From: Lachnospiraceae bacterium
GTDB taxonomy: Bacteria; Bacillota; Clostridia; Lachnospirales; Lachnospiraceae
Direction of reading: 5' to 3'
DNA length: 40,073 bases
NCBI GenBank assembly: GCA_024697065.1
Contig: JAILGE010000017.1
Span: 1-40,073, forward strand
The translations under genes and the position numbers were made by a program. The notes under the pieces were generated by a model. The model did no database searches. It was not told the origin of the DNA and saw only the letters and a program-made list of their open reading frames with translations. Positions 32,959 through 40,073 of the stretch are shown in pieces; the first letter of the stretch is position 1, and each line of letters opens with the position of its first letter.

Positions 32959-34530
32959 ATGGTAATCAAAGTAGTTTTCTTAATTTTGTTTTTTGCTGTC
33001 ATGATAGGCATCGGTGTAGCTACCAGAAAGAAAGCCAACAGTGTTGACGGATTTGTTCTCGGAGGAAGAAGTGCCGGCCCGTGGCTTACTGCTTTCGGTT
33101 ACGGAACATCTTATTTTTCGGCAGTAGTATTTATAGGATATGCGGGACAGTTCGGGTATAAATACGGAATCTCATCCACATGGGTAGGTATCGGCAATGC
33201 ATTTATCGGATCACTTCTTGCGTGGATAGTATTGGGCAGACGTACCCGCGTCATGACCAAGCATCTTGATTCCAAGACCATGCCTGATTTTTTCGGCAAG
33301 AGATTTGACAGCAATGCTTTAAGGATAGCGTCAGCGCTTATCTCTTTCATATTCCTGATCCCTTATACATCATCTGTTTACAAGGGACTCTCGGGGCTTT
33401 TCGGAATGGCATTCGATATACCGTATTTCTACTGCCTCATCGGAATGGCCGCATTGACATGCGTATATGTGATACTTGGCGGCTATATGGCGACAGTGAT
33501 AAATGATTTTGTACAGGGTATCATAATGCTCTTCGGTATCAGCGCAGTAATTGTTTCGGTAATAAACAATAACGGCGGTTTTATGACAGCTCTTACTGCA
33601 TTATCGCAGCAGCAGTCTGATCTGGCAGTTTCGGAAGGAATGAACGGCGCTTTCGTTTCTTTCTTCGGACCGGATCCCTTAAACCTTTTAGGTGTTGTTA
33701 TCCTCACATCTCTGGGTACATGGGGACTTCCCCAGATGGTCGGAAAATTCTATGCCATCAAGGATGAGAAATCCATTACCGCCGGAACTGTTATCTCGAC
33801 CGCATTTGCAGTAGTTGTAGCAGGCGGATGTTATTTCCTCGGCGGATTCGGCAGACTTTACTCCGGTAATCCTGCTATCTTAAAGGCAGACGGTGTGACT
33901 GTTAACTACGATGCCATTGTGCCTACAATGCTTTCGGGACTTTCGGATGTCTTACTTGGTGTGGTGATAGTATTGGTGCTTTCGGCATCAATGTCCACAC
34001 TTTCATCACTGGTACTTACTTCGAGCTCTACGGTAACCCTTGATCTCATCGCACAGATCAAGCCCGATGCCAAGCTTGATAAGGAAAAGCAGGAGAAGAG
34101 AAATCTTCTTACCATGAGACTGCTCCTTATTTTCTTTATAGTAGTATCCGTAATGCTGGCCCTTGATCCGCCTGATTTCATTGCGCAGCTTATGGGTTAT
34201 TCATGGGGCGCTCTTGCAGGATCGTTTCTGGCTCCCTTCCTTTGGGGATTGTACTGGAAGCGTACCACCAAAGCATCCGTATGGGTATGCTTTATAACAG
34301 GTATAGGCATCACTGTATCAAATATGTTCATGCATTACATCGCATCACCCATCAATGCAGGAGCCGTAACAATGGTGATAGGTCTTGTTATAGTTCCTTT
34401 GGTAAGTCTTATAACACCAAAGCCCGAGCAGGCTAAGATAGATGAGATCTTTTCGGGATATGATGAAAAGGTCGTTATCGAGAAGAGATACAGCCTTGAG
34501 GAAAATGCTACGGAAGAATCTGCAAAGTGA
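32959..34530 (+). CDS. Sodium:solute symporter (SSS family)
   Basis: This 523-residue protein has about thirteen hydrophobic segments and SSS-family signatures: GGRSAGPWLTAFGYGTSYFSAVVFIGYAGQ near 36-65 and the sodium-site helix SASMSTLSSLVLTSSS near 344-359. It resembles PutP- and monocarboxylate-type members. Co-location with paaK, iorAB and the ACT protein suggests it imports (or exports) an aryl acid or aromatic amino acid with Na+, but the substrate is not readable. GGAGG precedes ATG closely. It is the last gene of the apparent aryl-acid operon. Confidence 0.88.
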   Translation: MVIKVVFLILFFAVMIGIGVATRKKANSVDGFVLGGRSAGPWLTAFGYGTSYFSAVVFIGYAGQFGYKYGISSTWVGIGNAFIGSLLAWIVLGRRTRVMTKHLDSKTMPDFFGKRFDSNALRIASALISFIFLIPYTSSVYKGLSGLFGMAFDIPYFYCLIGMAALTCVYVILGGYMATVINDFVQGIIMLFGISAVIVSVINNNGGFMTALTALSQQQSDLAVSEGMNGAFVSFFGPDPLNLLGVVILTSLGTWGLPQMVGKFYAIKDEKSITAGTVISTAFAVVVAGGCYFLGGFGRLYSGNPAILKADGVTVNYDAIVPTMLSGLSDVLLGVVIVLVLSASMSTLSSLVLTSSSTVTLDLIAQIKPDAKLDKEKQEKRNLLTMRLLLIFFIVVSVMLALDPPDFIAQLMGYSWGALAGSFLAPFLWGLYWKRTTKASVWVCFITGIGITVSNMFMHYIASPINAGAVTMVIGLVIVPLVSLITPKPEQAKIDEIFSGYDEKVVIEKRYSLEENATEESAK

Positions 34531-34542
34531 GAGTTTCATATA

Positions 34543-36126
34543 TTGGATATCATTGATAAAATAAAAAACCATAAACCTAAAAGGGCAAAGGGAAAGATCC
34601 TTAATCTGGCGGCTGTCTGTTCGACAGTCGCTTTTGGACTTTCAATACTGCCTCTTATCATTGTGTCATTCTATGGATTTGCCGGAGGTGATGATCTGGC
34701 CTTCGGAGCACCCGCAAGACATGTTATGAAAAACGCACCGTCATTGATCAATCTGCTTCGTGCGGGTAAGCAGCAGGTGATCTATAATTATCAGGTCTGG
34801 CAGGGAACCTGGTCATCGGTTTTTCTCTTCAGTTATGAACCCTCGGTCTTCGGGGACCATGCTTATTTCCTTACAGGATGGATAGGGCTTTTTTGTATAA
34901 TCACCGGAACCTTTTGTTTCTTAAGAGTCCTGCTTTGCAACAGGATGAAGATGTCGAGGCAGGCATTTCATATCATAGCTGCCATGACGGCGTTCTTTGA
35001 GATACATTATATCCCAAGCTATTCCGGAATATATCTGTATACCATTATGGCTCATTATACGATACCCTTCTGGGCGGGACTGATCTCACTGGCTGCGGCA
35101 ATGAAATATGCTTCGGAAGATCATCAAAAGAGTAATTTCCTTATCGCTCTTCTTTTGATGACATATATCGGAGGAGCGGGATATCCGCCCATAGCCTTCA
35201 CGGGGCTGGCAGTTACACTGGTGATGCTGGAAGGGCTCATAAAGGGTAAAAAGAAGGCAGGGGGACTTATCATACCTCTTATCTGTCTTGCTGCAGGATT
35301 TATCATCAGCGCCAAGGCACCGGGAAATGCGGCCAGAGCGGGCGGTACCTTTGATATCACATATGACGGTATAATAACGGCTGTCACAAATGCATTTAAG
35401 GATGCAAAGGATGCGTGGGATCTGGAATTTGAGATGATCAAACCTCTCTATATTCTTCCGGTGGTGACGGTACTGACGGTATTTGCGGATAAAGACAATA
35501 TCCTTTCGGGGGAGAAAAAGCCCTTCGGGATCGGTGCGGGTGCAGGACAGATATTTTTCTGGTTAAAGCCTGTGATCGCAGCGACGGTCTGCTTTACTGT
35601 GGCAGCATTTGTACGGATACCGCTTTTCTATGCACTCTTATTTCCGGTGCAGGACGGTATCTCTTCCGGTGTTGTGGTTATGCATTACTTTTACTGGATA
35701 TTGATGTTATCGGTATGGACTGCCGTTACGGCCAAATGGCTTCTTCAGATACTGTCTTTTATCTTCAGGAAAAGATCCAAACCTGATGGGGCGATCATGA
35801 AAAGACTGCGGGCAGTGATATATCTGGCTATGCTTGCCGCAATGGTGATCATCTGCATCCAAAAAAGAGAAGAATATTTCGGAAACAGCGCATTTGTGCG
35901 TTGTAATGATGCATATAAGAGCGGAAGTCTCAGTGCGTACAGGACAGAGATGGATAACAGGATTGCGCTCCTTAAAGCATCCGACGGTAAGTATATTGAG
36001 ATACCCACGATAAAGGCAGACAGCTTTCCCTTCGTAAAAAACGATGTTACGGGTGATCCGAACAGCTTTACCAATAAGGCGTACGAGTCCTTCTACGGAG
36101 TGGAAACCATAATCGGTGTGGAATAA
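34543..36126 (+). CDS. DUF6056-like polytopic membrane protein
   Basis: This 527-residue protein has roughly ten to twelve hydrophobic segments. An early GGDDLAFG acidic motif sits in the first outer loop (about 44-51), YQVWQGTWSSVFLF follows near 86-99, and SAKAPGNAARAGG lies near 253-265. An acidic-loop motif, an aromatic W-G motif and APGNxxR are features I associate with DUF6056 proteins, which resemble GT-C glycosyltransferases for cell-surface glycans. The function is therefore tentative. The start is TTG with only a weak GAGAG site. It follows the symporter by 12 bases but does not obviously belong to the aryl-acid pathway. Confidence 0.65.
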   Translation: MDIIDKIKNHKPKRAKGKILNLAAVCSTVAFGLSILPLIIVSFYGFAGGDDLAFGAPARHVMKNAPSLINLLRAGKQQVIYNYQVWQGTWSSVFLFSYEPSVFGDHAYFLTGWIGLFCIITGTFCFLRVLLCNRMKMSRQAFHIIAAMTAFFEIHYIPSYSGIYLYTIMAHYTIPFWAGLISLAAAMKYASEDHQKSNFLIALLLMTYIGGAGYPPIAFTGLAVTLVMLEGLIKGKKKAGGLIIPLICLAAGFIISAKAPGNAARAGGTFDITYDGIITAVTNAFKDAKDAWDLEFEMIKPLYILPVVTVLTVFADKDNILSGEKKPFGIGAGAGQIFFWLKPVIAATVCFTVAAFVRIPLFYALLFPVQDGISSGVVVMHYFYWILMLSVWTAVTAKWLLQILSFIFRKRSKPDGAIMKRLRAVIYLAMLAAMVIICIQKREEYFGNSAFVRCNDAYKSGSLSAYRTEMDNRIALLKASDGKYIEIPTIKADSFPFVKNDVTGDPNSFTNKAYESFYGVETIIGVE

Positions 36127-36177
36127 AAGTTTTTAATGTGAGCATTATTTGTCTGAGAAGGAGACAAAGGAGTATAT

Positions 36178-37860
36178 ATGCTGGAAAGCGTAAGTGTAAA
36201 AAATTTTGCCCTGATACGAGAGGCAGAGGTTGAATTCGGAAAAGGATTGAATATCCTTACCGGTGAGACCGGAGCGGGAAAGTCAATAATAATAGGATCC
36301 ATTGGACTGACACTTGGTGCGAAGGCATCGGCAGATGTTATCAGGGAAGGGGCGGAATATGCCTTATCCGAGCTTACATTCAAAGTAAGTGATGAGGATC
36401 AGATCAAAGCCATCAAAGCCATGGATCTGCCTGTGGAAGAGGACGGGACGGTTATCTTGTCCAGAAAGATCAGTGCCGGAAGATCGGTGCTTAAAGTCTG
36501 CGGAGAGTCTGTAACATTAAAGCAGATGAGGGAGCTGGCAGGAATACTCATAGATATCCACGGCCAGCATGAGCATCAGTCACTGTTAAAGCCTTCCAAA
36601 CAAAGAGAGCTTTTGGATGCATATTGCGGTGAAGAGATGGAAAAAGTCCTGGAGGATATCAGAGCATCCTACAGGAATTACTGTGCTGTCACTGAAAAAA
36701 TCGCAGAACTTAATGTGGATGATGCAAGACGTCAGCGAGAGATATCCCTTGCTGAATATGAGGTAGGGGAGATCGAGGCGGCGAATATCATACCCGGTGA
36801 AGAGGAAGAGCTTGAAAGGACCCATCGTAAGATGAAGAATTCGAGCTCAGTGTTTGAATATCTGAATAATGTCCAGGAGCTCCTTCAGTCAGACGGAGAA
36901 GGACTGCTGGATGCGGCGGGAAGAGCTGTTCATGAGATGAATGCCGCAATGACTCTTGATGATGATCTTAAGGCTCTGTGCGAAGATCTGACGAGCGCAG
37001 AGGAAGTACTTCGTGACGTATCCCGTGGGATTGACTCCTATATGGAGAAGACTGATTTCGATGAAGCCGCTTTTCGTGAGACAGAGGAAAGGATGGATGT
37101 ATTAAACCATCTGATGAGCAAGTACGGATCGACTACAGAAAAAGTCCTCGAATACTGCGAGAAGAGAAAGACTGAGCTGGAAGAACTCTCGGACCTGGAT
37201 GAGACGCTGGCAAGACTTGAAAAGGAAAAATCAGAAGCCGAAGCTGTCTTAAAAAGAGCCTGCGATAAAGCTCATGAGATAAGATGCTCACAGGCAGTTA
37301 TTCTTGAAAAAGAGATCACGGAGACTTTGCTTGATCTTAATTTCCTTAAAGTTAAATTCTCGATATCCGTAAATGAGACAAAGGATTACAGCATATACGG
37401 AAATGATGAAGTGGAATTCCTTATATCTCTTAATCCGGGAGAAAAGGTGAGAGCTCTTTCGGAAGTCGCAAGCGGAGGTGAACTCTCACGTATAATGCTT
37501 GCGCTTAAGTCGGTATTTGCCAGAAAGGATGCCATAGGAACACTTATCTTCGATGAGATAGATACAGGTATATCGGGAAAGACTGCATGGAAAGTATCGG
37601 AGAAGATGGCTGCCATAGCAAAGGATCATCAGGTCATCTGTATAACCCATCTGCCGCAGATAGCCGCAATGGCTGATTCTCACTTCATGATAGAAAAGGA
37701 TGAGCATGAAGGAAGGACAGAGACCAATATTATCAAACTTGATGAGAAGGCTCAGACCGAAGAGCTGGCAAGGATGCTTGGCGGCGATGTGATAACGGAT
37801 GCGGTTCTTGCCAATGCCAGGGATCTGAAGCTGCAGGCTGCGGAAGTGAAGAAACAATAA
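36178..37860 (+). CDS. recN: DNA repair protein RecN
   Basis: RecN is an SMC-like ATPase recruited to double-strand breaks. The 560-residue protein has Walker A GETGAGKS at 29-36, the QHEHQSL motif near 124-130, a central coiled-coil arm (about 150-370), the ABC signature ASGGELSRIMLA near 434-445 and Walker B TLIFDEIDTGISG. AAGGAG precedes the ATG. In Firmicutes recN normally follows nadK and argR; here it is separated from nadK by about 9.8 kb. Its last codons form the first unit of a 15 bp tandem repeat that runs on past the stop. Confidence 0.96.
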   Translation: MLESVSVKNFALIREAEVEFGKGLNILTGETGAGKSIIIGSIGLTLGAKASADVIREGAEYALSELTFKVSDEDQIKAIKAMDLPVEEDGTVILSRKISAGRSVLKVCGESVTLKQMRELAGILIDIHGQHEHQSLLKPSKQRELLDAYCGEEMEKVLEDIRASYRNYCAVTEKIAELNVDDARRQREISLAEYEVGEIEAANIIPGEEEELERTHRKMKNSSSVFEYLNNVQELLQSDGEGLLDAAGRAVHEMNAAMTLDDDLKALCEDLTSAEEVLRDVSRGIDSYMEKTDFDEAAFRETEERMDVLNHLMSKYGSTTEKVLEYCEKRKTELEELSDLDETLARLEKEKSEAEAVLKRACDKAHEIRCSQAVILEKEITETLLDLNFLKVKFSISVNETKDYSIYGNDEVEFLISLNPGEKVRALSEVASGGELSRIMLALKSVFARKDAIGTLIFDEIDTGISGKTAWKVSEKMAAIAKDHQVICITHLPQIAAMADSHFMIEKDEHEGRTETNIIKLDEKAQTEELARMLGGDVITDAVLANARDLKLQAAEVKKQ

Positions 37861-37899
37861 ACGACAAAGCAATAAACGACAAAACAATAAACGACAAAA
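37855..37899. repeat. 15 bp minisatellite covering the recN stop codon
   Basis: CAATAAACGACAAAA occurs three times in a row (37855-37869, 37870-37884, 37885-37899), the first with one change. Each unit contains a TAA in the recN frame, so the array is a repeated copy of the gene's own end and does not lengthen the protein. Confidence 0.85.
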
Positions 37900-37927
37900 C
37901 AGCAATTAAAGTATAACAGCTATGCTA

Positions 37928-37983
37928 CTATAACCTTACATCTATAACCTAACATCTATAACCTAACATCTATAACATAACAT
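37928..37983. repeat. 14 bp minisatellite downstream of recN
   Basis: CTATAACCTAACAT is repeated four times (37928, 37942, 37956, 37970), with single changes in the first and last copies. It lies between recN and the convergent terminator and encodes nothing. It is distinct from the 15 bp array 28 bases upstream. Confidence 0.85.
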
Positions 37984-38010
37984 CTGTCAAAACAAACCTG
38001 TATCAATAAA

Positions 38011-38044
38011 AAAGCTGCCACACCTATCCCGGTGTGACAGCTTT
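38011..38044. terminator. Bidirectional terminator between recN and the phosphorylase gene
   Basis: AAAGCTGCCACACC (38011-38024) and GGTGTGACAGCTTT (38031-38044) form a 14 bp stem with one mismatch and a 6-base loop. An A run on the left and TTTAATTATTTT on the right allow it to end transcripts from both convergent genes. Confidence 0.92.
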
Positions 38045-38071
38045 AATTATTTTACCTGAAGGTTTTAGAGA

Positions 38072-40073
38072 TCAGCCCATTGTGATCACTACGTTGTATT
38101 CCTTCTTACCCTTCTCGTAGGGGATGATGCATCCTGCTACTTCCTTACCGTCAACAGTCATGCTCTTAACACCCTTCTCAACGTTATCCGGATTCTTAAC
38201 CTCGATATGGTAGAGACCTTCACGGAACTTTCTTGTTACCTTGAAGTCACCGAAATCCTTAGGTGTGCAGGGGTCAACCTGAAGTCCCTTGTGGGTAGGA
38301 TATACGCCGAGGATATACTGTGAGATGTTAACGAAAGTCCATGCTGCAGTACCTGTAAGCCATGAGTTCTTACCTTCGCCATGGAATTTTGCATCCGCAC
38401 CGCCTACCATCTGGCAGTAGCAGTAAGGCTCTGTGCGATGGATCTCGGAGAACTCCTCTGTGTAAGCAGGGCAGGTCTTCTTATAGATCTCGAATGCACG
38501 GTCGCCGCGTCCGATAACTGTCTCACCGATGGATACCCAGGGGTTGTTGTGGCAGAAGATACCGGCATTCTCTTTATATCCGGGCGGATATGAGGAAACT
38601 TCACCCAGTTCTTCGTGATACTTTGTATAAGCAGGCTGGAGGATCATGATACCATACTTTGTATCAAGCTTTTCCTTAACGGAATCAAGAGCCTTCTCGG
38701 CCATTCCGTTGTCCTTGCCGACACCGGCCAGTGCACAGAAGCCCTGAGGCTCGATGTAGATCTGACCCTCTTCGCATTCCTTGGAACCAACCTTGTTGCC
38801 GTAGGAATCATATGCACGGATGAACCATGCACCGTCCCATCCTGCATCCTCCGAAAGGAGAAGCTCTGACATCTCGTCAGCTGACTTGTCAGCAGCAGCA
38901 GCTTCATCATCAAGACCCTTAAGTCTGCAAAGATCAGCATACTCATGACCGTACTTAACGAACATTCCGCCGATGAATACGGATTCTGCAACAGGACCTT
39001 CGGAAGGACCGAATGTCTGGAAAGATTCACCGGGCTTGGTGGAGTGGCAGTTAAGGTTCAGACAGTCATTCCAGTCAGCACGTCCGATAAGCGGAAGGTT
39101 GTGAGGTCCGCGGTGTGTATTTACGTAGTTGAGTGATCTGCGCAGGTGTTCCATAAGAGGCTGTGCAACAGATTCATCATTATCAAAAGGAACCATCTCG
39201 TCAAGAATGCTCATATCGCCTGTCTCACGGATATAAGCGGATGTTCCTGCGATAAGCCAGAGGGGATCGTCACCGAAACCGGATCCGATATCGGAGTTAC
39301 CCTTCTTGGTAAGAGGCTGGTACTGATGGTAAGCACGTCCGTCCTCGAACTGTGTTGAAGCGATATCGATGATACGCTGTCTTGCACGGTCGGGGATAAG
39401 ATGAACGAATCCGAGAAGATCCTGACAGGAGTCACGGAAGCCCATTCCTCTGCCGATACCTGATTCATAATAGGATGCGGAACGGCTCATGTTGAAGGTA
39501 ACCATGCACTGGTACTGATTCCAGATGTTGACCATACGGTTAACCTTGTCGTTTGCTGTATCGACATTGAATTTGGATAACAGTCTCTTCCAGTATTCCT
39601 TAAGAGCATTGAAGGATGCATCCACATCTTCATCAGTCCTGTATCTGGACAGCATCTTCTCTGCAGGAGCCTTATTGATCACGTCCTGAGATTCCCATTT
39701 CTGATCCTCAGGGTTTTCGCAGTATCCCAGAATAAAGACATAAGATTTTGATTCTCCCGGAGATAAAGTAATGTCTATCTGGTGAGAAGCGACAGGATAC
39801 CATCCGGATGCAACGGAGTTCCTGCATTTCCCCTCCATGACGGCACAGGGGGCAGCGACAGATCCATATACTCCTATGAAATCATCGCGTGAGGTGTCAA
39901 TACCGTCAACTTTGGTATTGACGGAATAAACTGCATAATGGTTGCGCCTCTCACGATACTCTGTCTTATGATAGATCGTGCTGCCGATGATCTCTACTTC
40001 GCCGGTCGAGAGATTCCTCTGGAAATTGGTCATGTCATGCATGGCATTCCAAAGACAGAATTCAACATATGAG
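38072..40073 (-). CDS. Cellobiose phosphorylase (GH94), N-terminus outside the window
   Basis: This enzyme splits intracellular cellobiose with phosphate into glucose 1-phosphate and glucose, saving ATP during cellulose-derived sugar use. The frame stays open to the right edge (…[17 protein letters not shown], as in family members), so the true start is off the window and the first internal Met is not the start. At least 666 residues are present of a family size of about 800. Visible are the beta-sandwich remainder, the (alpha/alpha)6 barrel with [11 protein letters not shown] (about 39055-39085), which holds the catalytic aspartate, and the phosphate-site region [14 protein letters not shown] near the C-terminus. 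The motifs favour cellobiose over chitobiose or cellodextrin phosphorylase. Confidence 0.88.
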   Translation of the reverse strand, partial: SYVEFCLWNAMHDMTNFQRNLSTGEVEIIGSTIYHKTEYRERRNHYAVYSVNTKVDGIDTSRDDFIGVYGSVAAPCAVMEGKCRNSVASGWYPVASHQIDITLSPGESKSYVFILGYCENPEDQKWESQDVINKAPAEKMLSRYRTDEDVDASFNALKEYWKRLLSKFNVDTANDKVNRMVNIWNQYQCMVTFNMSRSASYYESGIGRGMGFRDSCQDLLGFVHLIPDRARQRIIDIASTQFEDGRAYHQYQPLTKKGNSDIGSGFGDDPLWLIAGTSAYIRETGDMSILDEMVPFDNDESVAQPLMEHLRRSLNYVNTHRGPHNLPLIGRADWNDCLNLNCHSTKPGESFQTFGPSEGPVAESVFIGGMFVKYGHEYADLCRLKGLDDEAAAADKSADEMSELLLSEDAGWDGAWFIRAYDSYGNKVGSKECEEGQIYIEPQGFCALAGVGKDNGMAEKALDSVKEKLDTKYGIMILQPAYTKYHEELGEVSSYPPGYKENAGIFCHNNPWVSIGETVIGRGDRAFEIYKKTCPAYTEEFSEIHRTEPYCYCQMVGGADAKFHGEGKNSWLTGTAAWTFVNISQYILGVYPTHKGLQVDPCTPKDFGDFKVTRKFREGLYHIEVKNPDNVEKGVKSMTVDGKEVAGCIIPYEKGKKEYNVVITMG

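Overview
The window reads as a chromosomal segment of an anaerobic, low-to-mid GC Firmicute, most likely a Lachnospiraceae member of the Butyrivibrio type. The grounds are the order and style of the division cluster, the Asp23-nusB-xseAB-ispA-dxs-tlyA-nadK run, an indolepyruvate:ferredoxin oxidoreductase and a GH94 cellobiose phosphorylase. This is a family-level inference from gene content, not a measured identity.

Positions 1-4861 are the right-hand part of an integrated mobile element that continues off the left edge. It holds about 990 bases without a credible gene: a hairpin-rich stretch closed by an intrinsic terminator, then five degenerate ~60 bp tandem repeats. After these come an unrecognised winged-helix/coiled-coil protein, a short RepA_N-type initiator whose own coding sequence carries five GGTCAG motifs, a DnaC-like helicase loader, a small excisionase-like protein and a Tn916-type tyrosine integrase. 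The element ends just upstream of ychF.

Positions 4970-6967 hold ychF and lgt, closed by a strong terminator. Positions 7100-16225 are a division and cell-wall cluster: mraZ, rsmH, ftsL-like, a class B PBP, murD, ftsW, ftsQ/divIB and ftsZ. It has a promoter with candidate MraZ operators at the front and a terminator behind ftsZ. mraY, murF and murG are not in it. Next come prfC (RF3) and a transglutaminase-like lipoprotein.

Positions 19313-26374 are a housekeeping operon: asp23, nusB, xseA, xseB, ispA, dxs, tlyA, nadK. The usual continuation, nadK-argR-recN, is interrupted here. About 9.8 kb lie between nadK and recN and no argR is present. The insert carries an AMP-forming acyl-CoA ligase with its own promoter, iorA-iorB, a PaaI-like thioesterase, a PaaK-type arylacetate-CoA ligase, an ACT-domain protein, a sodium:solute symporter and a DUF6056-like membrane protein. 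The first seven look like one pathway linking aromatic 2-oxo acids, arylacetyl-CoA and arylacetates. It could run as aromatic amino acid fermentation or, in reverse, as reductive carboxylation of arylacetates to make aromatic amino acids.

recN is followed by two short minisatellites and a bidirectional terminator. It faces a convergent cellobiose phosphorylase gene that runs off the right edge.
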